Below are positions 24,486-33,400 of a stretch of DNA of 64,000 bases, one piece after another. How positions within the stretch are numbered: position 1 is the first letter of the stretch; the number at the start of each line of letters is the position of its first letter. The stretch is from DASYTH01 sp035762905 (lineage in GTDB: Bacteria; Actinomycetota; Actinomycetes; Mycobacteriales; Pseudonocardiaceae). A program made the position numbers and the translations under genes. The notes beneath the pieces were generated by a model, which did no database searches, was not told the DNA's origin, and saw nothing but the letters and a program-made list of their open reading frames with translations. The stretch spans positions 124,001-188,000 of the forward strand of contig NZ_DASUCC010000070.1 in the NCBI RefSeq assembly GCF_035762905.1, given 5' to 3'.

Positions 24486-25448
24486 GTGGCAGGAAATTCC
24501 AGGCGCCGGGGTGCGATTCGCAAACCGGGGACCAAAAAGGGGCCGGTGGTCGGTTCCGGCGGCAAGAAGTCGAAGGGGCTGGAGGGAAAGGGGCCGACCC
24601 CGCGGGCCGAACGTCGGCCCGGACATCCGGCCCAGCGCCGGGCGGCGGCCACCGCCGCGAAGGCCGAGCAGCAGCGCCGGTCGAAGGATCGGCCGACCGC
24701 CGAACTGGTCGCCGGGCGCAACCCGGTGGTGGAGTGCCTGCGGGCGCAGATCCCGGCCACCGCGCTGTACGTCGCGCTCGGCATCGACACCGACGACCGG
24801 GTCACCGAGGCCGTGCGGCTGGCCGCCGACCGGGGCATCTCGGTGCTCGAGGTCAGCCGGGCCGAGCTGGACCGGCTCACCGGTGGCGCGGTGCACCAGG
24901 GCCTCGGGCTCCAGATGCCGCCGTACGACTACGCCCACCCGGACGACCTGCTGGACGCGGCCCGGCAATCCCCCGAGCCGCCGCTGATCGTGGCGCTGGA
25001 CGGCGTGACCGATCCGCGCAACCTCGGCGCGGTGATCCGCTCGGCGGCGGCGTTCGGCGCGAACGGGGTGCTCGTGCCGCAGCGGCGCAGCGCCGGGGTC
25101 ACCGCCGTGGTGTGGCGGACCAGCGCCGGCACCGCCGCCCGGCTGCCCGTGGCGCTGGTCACCAACCTGACCCGGACGCTGCGCTCGCTGGCCGAGGAGG
25201 GGCTGATGATCGTCGGCCTGGACGCGGACAGCGACGTGACCGTGGACGAGCTCGAGCTGGCCACCTCGCCGCTGGTGCTGGTGGTCGGGTCGGAGGGACG
25301 TGGCCTGTCCCGGCTGGTCAAGCAGGCCTGCGACCAGACCGTGTCCATCCCGATGGCGGCCGGCGTCGAGTCGCTCAACGCCTCGGTCGCGGCCGGCGTC
25401 ACGCTCGCCGAGATCGCCCGCAGGCGGCGCGCCGCCGGACGTACCTGA
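24486..25448 (+). CDS. rlmB: 23S rRNA (guanosine-2'-O-)-methyltransferase RlmB (TrmH/SpoU family)
   Basis: 320 residues. The first ~75 are a basic, lysine-rich extension (RRRGAIRKPGTKKG, QRRAAATAAKAEQQRR). Then comes the L30e-like substrate-binding domain starting AGRNPVVECL, and the SPOUT knot with ALDGVTDPRNLGAVIRSAAAFG, VVGSEGRGLSRLV and IPMAAGVESLNASVAAG. It methylates the ribose of a 23S rRNA guanosine. The GTG at 24486 follows GAAGGAAAA, which overlaps the end of cysS. An alternative name, TrmH, applies to relatives acting on tRNA; context favours RlmB. Confidence 0.93.
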   Translation: MAGNSRRRGAIRKPGTKKGPVVGSGGKKSKGLEGKGPTPRAERRPGHPAQRRAAATAAKAEQQRRSKDRPTAELVAGRNPVVECLRAQIPATALYVALGIDTDDRVTEAVRLAADRGISVLEVSRAELDRLTGGAVHQGLGLQMPPYDYAHPDDLLDAARQSPEPPLIVALDGVTDPRNLGAVIRSAAAFGANGVLVPQRRSAGVTAVVWRTSAGTAARLPVALVTNLTRTLRSLAEEGLMIVGLDADSDVTVDELELATSPLVLVVGSEGRGLSRLVKQACDQTVSIPMAAGVESLNASVAAGVTLAEIARRRRAAGRT

Positions 25449-25515
25449 TCGCTCCCGGCCTGGGGTAACGCTCGGCTAAGGTCAGGTGTCCTGCCCGGGA
25501 GCCGAGGTCGCCTGC

Positions 25516-26949
25516 ATGTCGTTCGCCAGTCCGCTGTTCCTGTGGTACTTCACGCCGATCGTGCTCGTCGCGGTGCTGATCTGCCCGCGCAGCTGGCGCA
25601 ACGGGATCGTGGCGACCGCGAGCCTGATCTTCTACGCGGCCGGGGCCGGGCCGAGCACGCTGCTGCTGCTGGTCTGCATGGTGGTCAACTTCCTGGCCGG
25701 GCCGCTGCTGGAGCCGGACGAGTGGAACCTGGCGCGCAGCCGGCGGCGGTGGGTGCTGATCGGGGCCATCGCCGTGGACCTCGGGGTGCTGGTGGTGTGG
25801 AAGTACGCCGGCTTCTTCACCCAGCAGCTCGAGGGGTTCGCCCGGCTGCTCGGCGGCGACTTCCCGGTGGTGCATCTGGCGCTGCCGATCGGGATCTCGT
25901 TCTACACGTTCCACCACATCTCCTACGTGGTGGACATCTACCGGGGCGAGCGGCCGGCGCTGCGCAACCCGGTGTCCTTCGTCACCTACATCGCGATGTT
26001 CCCGCAGCTGATCGCCGGTCCGATCGTGCGGTACCGGGAGATCGCCGACCAGCTGCCGCAGCACCGCACGCATCCGCTGGACGACATCGCGTCCGGGTTC
26101 CCGCGGTTCGCGCTCGGCCTGTGCAAGAAGGTGATCATCGCCGACTCGCTCAGCCCGATCGTGGACGCGTGTTTCGCGACGCCGAGCGACCAGATGACGT
26201 TCGCGATCGCCTGGCTGGGTGCCATCACGTACACCCTGCAGCTGTACTTCGATTTCTCCGGATACTCGGACATGGCGATCGGACTCGGTCGGATGCTCGG
26301 CTTCCGGCTACCGGAGAACTTCGCCCGGCCGTACTCGTCGGTCACCGTCACCGAGTTCTGGCGGCGCTGGCACATGTCGCTGTCCCGGTGGTTCCGGGAC
26401 TACGTCTACATTCCGTTGGGCGGCAACCGGCGCGGCGCCGCACGCACGTACCGCAATCTGATCATCGTCTTCACGCTGACCGGCCTGTGGCACGGCGCCA
26501 ACTGGACGTTCCTGGTGTGGGGCCTCTACCACGGCGCACTGCTCATCGTGGAGCGCGGCTACCGCCGGGAGGCCGCCCCGCGCTCCCGCCGATCCCTCAT
26601 CACCCGCCGGACCCTGACCATGGCCCTGGTGATCTTCGGCTGGGTCATCTTCCGCGCCCCGGAACTTCCCGATGCCCTCACCATGATCGGCCACATGCTC
26701 CTGCCCGACTTCGACGGCCTCACCGACGTCGTGGCGGCCGCCGTCACCAACCAGCGCCTGATCATCCTCCTGGCCGCCCTCGCCGTCTTCTTCCTCCCCG
26801 CCCACCCGGTAACCGGCCCCCTGCTGGAGTCCTCCCGCAGCCGCCCCGCCGCCATCCTCCGCGTCACCATCATGACCGGCGGCCTCCTCTACGCCGCCAT
26901 CCTCATCGCCACCGGCACCTTCAGCCCCTTCCTGTACTTCCAATTCTGA
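25516..26949 (+). CDS. MBOAT acyltransferase (AlgI-like)
   Basis: About 477 residues and about 10-12 membrane helices. Membrane-bound O-acyltransferases move acyl groups onto surface sugars or cell-wall polymers. AlgI-type signatures are present: LPIGISFYTFHHISYVVDIYRGE, YFDFSGYSDMAIGLGRMLGF, EFWRRWHMSLSRWFRDYVYIPLGG and the catalytic-His segment TGLWHGANWTF. ATG 25516 is chosen for the correctly spaced GAGGTC and because it directly begins the first membrane helix. A TAAGGT -10 box lies at 25477-25482. No AlgJ/AlgX- or DltD-like partner gene is adjacent, so the acceptor is unknown. Confidence 0.9.
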   Translation: MSFASPLFLWYFTPIVLVAVLICPRSWRNGIVATASLIFYAAGAGPSTLLLLVCMVVNFLAGPLLEPDEWNLARSRRRWVLIGAIAVDLGVLVVWKYAGFFTQQLEGFARLLGGDFPVVHLALPIGISFYTFHHISYVVDIYRGERPALRNPVSFVTYIAMFPQLIAGPIVRYREIADQLPQHRTHPLDDIASGFPRFALGLCKKVIIADSLSPIVDACFATPSDQMTFAIAWLGAITYTLQLYFDFSGYSDMAIGLGRMLGFRLPENFARPYSSVTVTEFWRRWHMSLSRWFRDYVYIPLGGNRRGAARTYRNLIIVFTLTGLWHGANWTFLVWGLYHGALLIVERGYRREAAPRSRRSLITRRTLTMALVIFGWVIFRAPELPDALTMIGHMLLPDFDGLTDVVAAAVTNQRLIILLAALAVFFLPAHPVTGPLLESSRSRPAAILRVTIMTGGLLYAAILIATGTFSPFLYFQF

Positions 26950-27001
26950 TCACCAGGAACGAGGTCAGGCCGCTGGCGGCCGCCGGTGAGGAGGACCTCG
27001 T

Positions 27002-27027
27002 CGTCGTGGGCGTGGAAGTCCACGACG
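27002..27027 (+). terminator. Hairpin after the MBOAT gene
   Basis: CGTCGTGG - 10 bases - CCACGACG, a perfect 8-base stem 52 bases after the stop, followed by a short mixed T-containing stretch. Plausible but not a classical U-tract terminator. Confidence 0.45.
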
Positions 27028-27066
27028 GTCGCCGTTTGAGCGGTACCTTTGGCCGCCCGGTGCTCG

Positions 27067-27072
27067 TAGAGT
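27067..27072 (+). promoter_or_regulatory. Leaderless -10 box of first membrane paralogue
   Basis: TAGAGT, then 7 bases, then ATG 27080. The preceding bases CG and the following GC are the same as at 28542, before the paralogous gene. Confidence 0.5.
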
Positions 27073-27079
27073 GCGCGCC

Positions 27080-28522
27080 ATGGCGGACGGGGCCGGACGG
27101 GGGCTGAGCTGGGGTGTGGCGGGGTTGTGCGTGGTGGCGGGAGCGTCGCTGGTCAACCCGGTGGCGGTGCTGTCCGGCGGGGGACGCTGGTTCGGGCTGG
27201 ACGACCTGACGACGCGGGTCATGGATCCGGACCTGCCGTTCATGATCGGGGCGGCGGCGCTGGCCGCGGTTGTGGGAGTGCTGGTCCTGCGGTGGTACCG
27301 GGTCGTGGGCTGGGCCGCGCTGCTGGCGGTCGGGGCGCTGTTGAGCACGGCCGGGGTGATTCCACTGCTGAGTGGCCTGGACGGGGACAGCCGGTGGTGG
27401 CCGTATGCGGCGATGGGGGCAGGCCCGGTTCTGGTGGTGCTTGGGCTGCTCGGTGGCGCCAACTGGTTGCTGCACACGGCCGGAACGGCGGTCGCGGCAC
27501 CGGTGATCGCGACCGCCTTCCTCGGACCGCTGCCGATGCCCTTCGTGCTCGCCACGAGGTGGAACGGAGAACTGCTGGAGGGGGTGACCTACACGCTGGC
27601 CGTGGTCGCTCCGGTCGCGGCCATCGGGATCCTGGTCATGGCGCGGGCACTGCGCCGGCAGCCGGTACCGCCGGCACCGACCTGGCTGGTTTCGGCGGCC
27701 GGCATCGGCGCGGGTGTCCTGCTGCTCGCGCCGGACCTGGTCGACCGGATCAGCAACGCACCGGGCGCCGCCGGCTTGGAGAGCGGGCTGTTCAGGCCGG
27801 CGGCCCAGGACTGGCGCGACGACCGGATGCTGGGGCTCGGGATCACCGGCGCCGCGATGGTCGCGGCGGCAACGGGGCTCGCCGCGCTGCTCGGCAGGCG
27901 GGCACTGGTCGCCACGCTGGGTGCCGGGCTGGTGCTCTACGGCATCCTGTTCCCGCAGTCCTTCTCCGTCGTCGGGCTCGGGAACCCGGTGCTCATCCTG
28001 ATCGTCATGCTGGCCGGTGCCGGCCTCGGCGTGGTCGCGGCGGCGACCCGGTGGCGGCACGTGTTCGCCGGGGTGGCCGGCGGGTTGGTCGCGCTCGGCA
28101 CCATCGGCTTGCTGTTCGGCATCGGCGCGAACCCACCATCGCGGAACCAGCCGGCAGCGCTGCTGATCGAGCCGGCCGTGGCCGCACCGCTGGGCTGGCT
28201 GCTGCTTGCCGGGACCGCCTTCGCGTTGACGACCGGGGTGGTGGCGGCCGGGTCGGCGGTGCGCGAGGGCGGCCGGCTGCCGGTCGCGCTCGGGCTGATC
28301 GCGGTGGCGATCCTGGTCGGCCTGACCAACGTGGGCGGTTTGGTGAACCACAGCGCGGTCAGCGGAGGCGATGTGCGCAGCCCGGTCGTCCTGCTCGGGC
28401 TGCTGTCCGCGGTGACGCTGGCGACCGGCGCCGGACTGATCGCGGCGCTGCACCGGCCGGTGCCGGCGGCGCCCACCGAGCCGGCTGAGCCGCGTGAACC
28501 GGAGCCGGTCCGCGCGAGCTAG
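27080..28522 (+). CDS. Polytopic membrane protein, unknown (paralogue 1)
   Basis: 480 residues with about 12-13 hydrophobic segments and a short Pro/Glu-rich cytoplasmic tail (EPAEPREPEPVRAS). I do not recognise the family and see no transporter or enzyme motif. It aligns along its length with the next gene: GPVLVVLGLLGGANWLLHTAG matches GPVLVSLGLLGAGN-type residues there, PLGWLLLAGTAFALTTG matches PLAWLLLACAAFALAAG, and LPVALGLIAVAI matches LPVALGLIAPAI. The pair is therefore a tandem duplication. The leaderless ATG 27080 is supported by TAGAGT upstream. Confidence 0.65.
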   Translation: MADGAGRGLSWGVAGLCVVAGASLVNPVAVLSGGGRWFGLDDLTTRVMDPDLPFMIGAAALAAVVGVLVLRWYRVVGWAALLAVGALLSTAGVIPLLSGLDGDSRWWPYAAMGAGPVLVVLGLLGGANWLLHTAGTAVAAPVIATAFLGPLPMPFVLATRWNGELLEGVTYTLAVVAPVAAIGILVMARALRRQPVPPAPTWLVSAAGIGAGVLLLAPDLVDRISNAPGAAGLESGLFRPAAQDWRDDRMLGLGITGAAMVAAATGLAALLGRRALVATLGAGLVLYGILFPQSFSVVGLGNPVLILIVMLAGAGLGVVAAATRWRHVFAGVAGGLVALGTIGLLFGIGANPPSRNQPAALLIEPAVAAPLGWLLLAGTAFALTTGVVAAGSAVREGGRLPVALGLIAVAILVGLTNVGGLVNHSAVSGGDVRSPVVLLGLLSAVTLATGAGLIAALHRPVPAAPTEPAEPREPEPVRAS

Positions 28523-28541
28523 GCCACAGCCGGCCACGACG

Positions 28542-28547
28542 TAGAGT
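28542..28547 (+). promoter_or_regulatory. Leaderless -10 box of second membrane paralogue
   Basis: TAGAGT followed by 6 bases and GTG 28554. It matches the box before the preceding paralogue, so the promoter seems to have been duplicated with the gene. Confidence 0.5.
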
Positions 28548-28553
28548 GCCGGT

Positions 28554-29885
28554 GTGTCCGAAGTGGAGGGACCGCCGCGGGCGGTGGCATGGTTGGGGCT
28601 GGTCGCGGCCGGTGCGCTGGTCAGTCCGGTGCTCGCGGTGTCGGGCGGGGACACGCAGGGCGGGGTGTTCGCGTTGCCGTTCGCGACCGGCTCGGCGGCG
28701 CTGGCGGCCGGGCTGGCGCTGCCGGCCATGCGGCGGGACCGGGCCGCCGGGTGGGTGTGGGTGCTGCTGGCCGGCACCCTGCTGTGCGCGGCGCTGCCGG
28801 TGCCGCTGATCGGCACGGACGACCCCGTGGCCGTGGGGTGGTGGTGGGCCTGCGCGCGGGGAGCGGCACCGGTGCTGGTCAGCCTCGGCCTGCTCGGCGC
28901 CGGCAACCTGCTGCTGCACACCGGGGGCGCCAGGGCCGCGGTGCCGGTGATCGCCTGCACCTTCACCGTCAGCACGGCGGGCGTGCTCGCGGCACTCCTG
29001 CTGCGGGAGGCATTCGCGGTGCTGGTCTGGTGCGGGCTCGGGCTGGGACTGACCGGGCTGGCGGCGGCCATCGGCATCGCGGTCCGGGTGTCGGTGCTGC
29101 GCTGGCATGCGGAGCCGGCCGCGCCGAGCCGGACGGTCCTGGTCGCCGGGATCGTCGCCGCGGTCCTCCCGCTCGGGCTGGACCTGGTCGAGCGGATCGC
29201 CGTCGGGTCGGATCGGACCGCGCTCGGGATCGCCGGAGTCGCGGTCACCGCGGTCGGCATCGCGCTGGCGGCGCGGCTCGGCCGGCGCGTGCTCGGCGCC
29301 GTGCTGGCCATCGTCTTGATCGGCTACGGCTGCGGCCTCCCGCTCAGCTATGCCGCCGGCTCAGCCGCGTTCCAGGGCTCGCCACCGGTGGTGGGCCTGG
29401 TCGTGTTCTTGGTGGGTGCGGCACTCGGCGGGCTCGCGGCGGCGACCCGCCAGCGGCACGCCTGGGCCGGGGCGGCCGCCGGACTGGTCCTGCTCACATT
29501 CCTGGCCTGGGTACTGGACACGACGTCGGACGACGCGGTGCTCGACGACGGGTTGCTGCCGGCACCGCTGGCCTGGCTGCTGCTCGCCTGTGCGGCCTTC
29601 GCCCTGGCGGCCGGGGCGGTCGCGGCGGCGGCCACGATCGGACCGCACGGGCCGCTGCCGGTTGCGCTCGGGCTGATCGCCCCGGCGATCTGGCTCGGCC
29701 TGAGCGAGGCCGACACGCTGGTGAACGACGGTCCGCTGACCACGGGAGACGGGGCGCAACTGCTGGTGCGAAGCGCGATCTCCGGCGTGCTCCTGCTCGG
29801 CGGCGCCGTGCTGATGACGGTGCTGCGCCGGCCGGAGCCGCGGCCCGGCGAGCCGAGCGAACCCGGGGAACCGCCACCCGCGTAG
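28554..29885 (+). CDS. Polytopic membrane protein, unknown (paralogue 2)
   Basis: 443 residues, with the same topology as the preceding protein: about 12 membrane segments, then a short Pro/Glu/Arg-rich cytoplasmic end (RRPEPRPGEPSEPGEPPPA). It is clearly homologous to its neighbour but diverged, sharing scattered blocks such as LGLLGAGNLLLHTGG, AATRQRHAWAGAAAGLVLL and LLLACAAFALAAGAVAAAA. No family name or function is assigned. It has its own apparent leaderless promoter, so the two copies may be regulated separately. Confidence 0.65.
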   Translation: MSEVEGPPRAVAWLGLVAAGALVSPVLAVSGGDTQGGVFALPFATGSAALAAGLALPAMRRDRAAGWVWVLLAGTLLCAALPVPLIGTDDPVAVGWWWACARGAAPVLVSLGLLGAGNLLLHTGGARAAVPVIACTFTVSTAGVLAALLLREAFAVLVWCGLGLGLTGLAAAIGIAVRVSVLRWHAEPAAPSRTVLVAGIVAAVLPLGLDLVERIAVGSDRTALGIAGVAVTAVGIALAARLGRRVLGAVLAIVLIGYGCGLPLSYAAGSAAFQGSPPVVGLVVFLVGAALGGLAAATRQRHAWAGAAAGLVLLTFLAWVLDTTSDDAVLDDGLLPAPLAWLLLACAAFALAAGAVAAAATIGPHGPLPVALGLIAPAIWLGLSEADTLVNDGPLTTGDGAQLLVRSAISGVLLLGGAVLMTVLRRPEPRPGEPSEPGEPPPA

Positions 29886-29904
29886 ATCCGGAAGGATCGG
29901 GGAC

Positions 29905-30453
29905 GTGACGGCGGTCATCGCGGCGGTCAGCAGCGTCCTGGTGGCGGTGCTCGCAGGGTTGTTCGCCTACCTGAACAGCCGGGCGGCGAGCGTGCGGCAG
30001 GACCGGCTGGCGCGGGTGAACGCGCAGTTGGAGGAGCTGTACGGGCCGCTGTTCGCGTTGTCCCAAGCATCGAACGCGGTGTGGCGGACGTTCCGCGAGC
30101 GGCACCGGTTCGGCATGGTGTTCGTGCCCGCCGCGGAGTTGACCGAGGAGCAGCGGCAGGTCTGGGTGCGGTGGATCCGGGACGTGTTCCTGCCGATGAA
30201 CCGGCGCGCCTACGAGGTGATCGTGACCAAGGCGCACCTGCTCGAGGGCGAGGAGATGCCCCGCTGCCTGCTGGACTTCTGCGCACACGTGGCCGGGTAC
30301 GAGCCCGTGGTGCGGGGCTGGGAGGACGGGGACATCGCCGAGATCGGGTCCATAGTGGACCATCCCGGCTCGACCTACCTGGACTACGTCCGCGAAACCT
30401 TCGCCACGCTGAAGAAACGACAGCTGGAGCTGCTGCGCGCGACCCGGTCCTGA
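29905..30453 (+). CDS. Membrane-anchored protein of unknown function
   Basis: 182 residues. One N-terminal membrane helix (VIAAVSSVLVAVLAGLFAYL) is followed by a soluble helical domain: RQDRLARVNAQLEELYGPLFALSQASN, then EEQRQVWVRWIRDVFLPMNRRAYEVIVTKAHLLEG. Many heptad-like charged residues suggest a helical bundle. I do not recognise it as a named family. GTG 29905 follows GGAAGGATCGGGGAC. It ends 13 bases before the DUF445 gene, which has its own -10 box. Confidence 0.6.
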   Translation: MTAVIAAVSSVLVAVLAGLFAYLNSRAASVRQDRLARVNAQLEELYGPLFALSQASNAVWRTFRERHRFGMVFVPAAELTEEQRQVWVRWIRDVFLPMNRRAYEVIVTKAHLLEGEEMPRCLLDFCAHVAGYEPVVRGWEDGDIAEIGSIVDHPGSTYLDYVRETFATLKKRQLELLRATRS

Positions 30454-30454
30454 G

Positions 30455-30460
30455 TACGGT
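30455..30460 (+). promoter_or_regulatory. Leaderless -10 box of the DUF445 gene
   Basis: TACGGT, then 6 bases, then GTG 30467. Confidence 0.5.
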
Positions 30461-30466
30461 GGGCGC

Positions 30467-31693
30467 GTGGACGCCATCCTGGACGACGTCGCGGCCCGCT
30501 GGCCGGTGTACGTCTCGATGCCGTTCATCGCCGCGATCATCGGATACGTCACCAAGCTGGCCGCCATCCAGATGATGTTCCGGCCGGTCGACTTCATCGG
30601 CATCCCACCGGTTCTCGGCTGGCAGGGGGTGGTGCCGCGGAACTCCACCCGGATGATCGGGACGGCCGCCGAGCTGATCACCACCCGGCTGGTGGACCCG
30701 GCGGAGATCTTCGCCCGGCTGGACCCGGACCGGATGGCCGAGGAGATCGAGGCGCCGCTGCTGCGCGCGGTGGACCGGGTCACCCGGGAGCTGATGGCCG
30801 AGCAGGCGCCGGCGCTGTGGGCGTCGATGCCGGCGCTGGCCAGGGACATGGTGGTCAAGCAGGTGCAGGCCTCCTCGCCGGCCATGGTGCGCCGGATCAT
30901 GGCCGAGATCCGGGCGAACATCGCCGACGTGCTGGACATCAAGCAGGTCGCGGTTTCCGCGCTGGAGCGGGACAAGGAGTTGCTGGTCCGGTTGGTCCGG
31001 GACATCTCCCGGCCGGAGATGGCGTTCATCGCGCGGTGCGGGATCTACTTCGGACTCGTGCTCGGTCTGGTGCAGACGGTGGTGTGGTCGCTCACCCACG
31101 CACCGCTGGTGCTGCCGTTGTTCGGCGCGACGATCGGCCTGCTCACCGACTGGCTGGCGATCAAGCTGGTGTTCTTTCCCCGGGAGCCCAAGAAGATCCT
31201 CGGACTGGTGCCGTTCCAGGGGATCTTCCAGCGGCGCCGGGACGAGGTGGCCCGCCAGTACGGTGCGCTGGTCGCCCGCGAGGTGATGACCGTGCCGAAC
31301 ATCGTGACCGGGCTGCTTTCCGGGCCGCGCTCAGATCGATTGATCGCACTGATCCAGCGGGTGGTCCGGCAGACCGTGGACGAGCAGGCCGACATCGCCC
31401 GGCCCCTCGTGTCCGTCGCGATCGGGGCCCGGCGGTTCGAGGATCTCAAGCACGCGGCGGCGGACCGGGCGGTGGCCTACCTGTCCGCGACCGCCCTGCA
31501 CGCCACCGACTACGTCACCGGCGCGATGGACGTGGCGGACACGATCGCCGGCCGGATGCGCCGGCTGTCCCGGGTGGAGTACGAGGGCCTGCTGCGCCCG
31601 GCGTTCCGGCAGGACGAGTGGAAGCTGATCGGCGTCGGCGCGGTCATCGGAGCGCTGGTTGGCGAACTTCAGGTGCTGCTGTTGCTCGGCTGA
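30467..31693 (+). CDS. DUF445-family membrane protein
   Basis: 408 residues. DUF445 proteins have an N-terminal helix, a long helical soluble part and further helices. Family blocks are IGYVTKLAAIQMMFRPVDFIG and GWQGVVPRNSTRMI near the start, and GATIGLLTDWLAIKLVFFP with PKKILGLVPFQGIFQRRRDEVA in the middle, a repeat of the same theme with the conserved 'NWLAIKMLFRP'-like signature. The C-terminus has one last helix (LIGVGAVIGALVGELQVLLLLG). Molecular function is unknown for the family. The last 50 bases overlap the convergent zinc permease gene. Confidence 0.85.
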   Translation: MDAILDDVAARWPVYVSMPFIAAIIGYVTKLAAIQMMFRPVDFIGIPPVLGWQGVVPRNSTRMIGTAAELITTRLVDPAEIFARLDPDRMAEEIEAPLLRAVDRVTRELMAEQAPALWASMPALARDMVVKQVQASSPAMVRRIMAEIRANIADVLDIKQVAVSALERDKELLVRLVRDISRPEMAFIARCGIYFGLVLGLVQTVVWSLTHAPLVLPLFGATIGLLTDWLAIKLVFFPREPKKILGLVPFQGIFQRRRDEVARQYGALVAREVMTVPNIVTGLLSGPRSDRLIALIQRVVRQTVDEQADIARPLVSVAIGARRFEDLKHAAADRAVAYLSATALHATDYVTGAMDVADTIAGRMRRLSRVEYEGLLRPAFRQDEWKLIGVGAVIGALVGELQVLLLLG

Positions 31694-32531
31694 GCCGGCG
31701 GGGACGACCGCGCAGCACGGAGATCGTCCAGCAGACCAAGAAGATCAGGAACGAGATCGTGGTGACGAACGAGCTGATCGGCGCACCCGGCGCCAGCGAG
31801 AGCACGATGCCGCCGACCGCGGACACCACGGCGAAGATCACCGCGAGAACGGTGGCGCGCAACGGGCTCGCGGTGATCCGGCAGGCCGCCGCGGCCGGAG
31901 TGACCATCAGGGACAGCACCAGCAGCGCGCCGACGGTCTGCACGCCCAGCGCGGTGGCGATGCCGACCAGCACGGCGAACACCGGGGTCAGCACCCGCAC
32001 CCGCACGCCGCGGGCGAGCGCCACCTCGGGGTCGACGCTGGCGAACAGCAGCGGCCGGTAGAGCAGCGCGAGCACGCCGAGCACCAGCACCGTGCACACC
32101 GCCATCTGCACCAGGCTGACCGAGTTCACGTTGATCACCTGGCCGAACAGCAGACCGAACTTGTTGGTCGCCCGGCCGCGGTAGAACCACAACAGCAGCA
32201 CGCCGAGGCCGAGGCCGAACGCGAGCAGCACGCCGATCAGCGAGTCGTGGTCGGCGTTGCGCCGGGACAGCAGCCCCAGGATCAGCGCGGCGATCACGGC
32301 GCCTGCGATCGCCCCGTAGCCGATGCCGATGCCGAGCAGCAGCGCGGCGGCGCCGCCGGTGAAGGACAGCTCGGCGGTGCCGTGCACGGCGAATGCCATG
32401 TTCCGGCTGACCACCAGCGGCCCGAGCACCCCGGCCAGCACCCCGAGCACCAGGCCGGCGAGCAGCGCGTCGCGGACGAAGTCCTCGCCGAGCAGGTCGA
32501 GGGTCAGCTGCCAGTCGAACAGCTGGTCCAT
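31644..32531 (-). CDS. znuB: Zinc ABC transporter permease
   Basis: 295 residues with 8-9 membrane helices, of the ZnuB/TroC (ABC-3) family. Conserved are NAFAVHGTAE-type residues near 60 (NMAFAVHGTAELSFTG), RNADHDSLIGVLLAFGLGLGVL, and ALGVQTVGALLVLSLMVTPAAAACRI, where the coupling loop meets the ATPase. It is the last gene of znuA-znuC-znuB; its ATG overlaps the znuC stop (TGATG). The 3' end runs 50 bases into the convergent DUF445 gene, giving an Arg/Pro-rich tail. Manganese transport by this family is possible, but the Zur box favours zinc. Confidence 0.92.
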   Translation of the reverse strand: MDQLFDWQLTLDLLGEDFVRDALLAGLVLGVLAGVLGPLVVSRNMAFAVHGTAELSFTGGAAALLLGIGIGYGAIAGAVIAALILGLLSRRNADHDSLIGVLLAFGLGLGVLLLWFYRGRATNKFGLLFGQVINVNSVSLVQMAVCTVLVLGVLALLYRPLLFASVDPEVALARGVRVRVLTPVFAVLVGIATALGVQTVGALLVLSLMVTPAAAACRITASPLRATVLAVIFAVVSAVGGIVLSLAPGAPISSFVTTISFLIFLVCWTISVLRGRPRRLSRATAAPEVRQPALR

Positions 32532-33400
32532 CAGGCCTCCCCGAGGTGGTGCGGGGCGTGGTCCTCGCACAGGCCGCTGTGCGCGCCGACCACGTGGATC
32601 TGGCCGCGCACCCGCAGCACGTCCACCGTCGTGCCGTACAGCTCGGAGAGCGTCTCGGAGGTCATCACCGCCTCCACCGGGCCGATCCGGAACCGGCCGT
32701 CCACCAGGTAGAGCACCCGGTCGACCAGCGGCAGCACCGGGTTGATCTCGTGGGTGACGAACAGCACGGCGCTGCCGGCGGTGCGCCGCCGCTCGTCGAT
32801 CAGCCGGCTGACCACCTGCTGGTTGGCCAGGTCGAGGGACAGCAGCGGCTCGTCGCAGAGCAGCAGCCGCGGGTCGCCGGTCATCGCCTGGGCCACCCGC
32901 AGGCGCTGCTGCTCACCGCCGGAGAGCAGGCCGACCGGACGGTCGGCGTACCCGAGCGCGCCGACCGCCACCAGGGCCGCCTGCACCCGGCGCCGCCGCT
33001 CCCGGATCCGGGACAGGCCGGTCCCCCACCGGTGCCCGTCCCAGCCGAGCCCGACCAGGTCCCGGCCGCGCATCGTCACGGTCGGGTCGAGCGCGCGCTG
33101 CTGCGGGATGTAGCCGATCCACTGGTTCGCCCGTCCGGGTGCCGCGCCGGCCACCTCGACGGTGCCGGCGGAGAGCCGCTGCAGGCCGAGGAGCACCCGG
33201 AGCAGGCTGGTCTTGCCGGACCCGTTCGGGCCGAGCACCGCGACGAACTCGCCGGGCCGCACGTCCAGGTCGAGGTCGCGCCAGAGCACCCGGGCGCCGT
33301 AGCCGAGGGTGGCCCCGCGCAGCCGCACGACCGGTCCCGCGGTGTCCGGTGTGGACACCCGGAGTGCCGGCGAGGTTCTGGTGCTTGGGTCCACGGTCAT
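32531..33400 (-). CDS. znuC: Zinc ABC transporter ATP-binding protein
   Basis: 289 residues. Walker A is LGPNGSGKTSLL, the ABC signature LLSGGEQQRLRVAQAM, and Walker B LLLCDEPLLSLD, with the switch His in FVTHEINPV. An extra ~25 residues precede the domain. This subunit powers metal import with ZnuB. ATG 33400 overlaps the znuA stop by 4 bases, and the 3' end overlaps the znuB start, so all three are translated together. Confidence 0.93.
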   Translation of the reverse strand: MTVDPSTRTSPALRVSTPDTAGPVVRLRGATLGYGARVLWRDLDLDVRPGEFVAVLGPNGSGKTSLLRVLLGLQRLSAGTVEVAGAAPGRANQWIGYIPQQRALDPTVTMRGRDLVGLGWDGHRWGTGLSRIRERRRRVQAALVAVGALGYADRPVGLLSGGEQQRLRVAQAMTGDPRLLLCDEPLLSLDLANQQVVSRLIDERRRTAGSAVLFVTHEINPVLPLVDRVLYLVDGRFRIGPVEAVMTSETLSELYGTTVDVLRVRGQIHVVGAHSGLCEDHAPHHLGEA

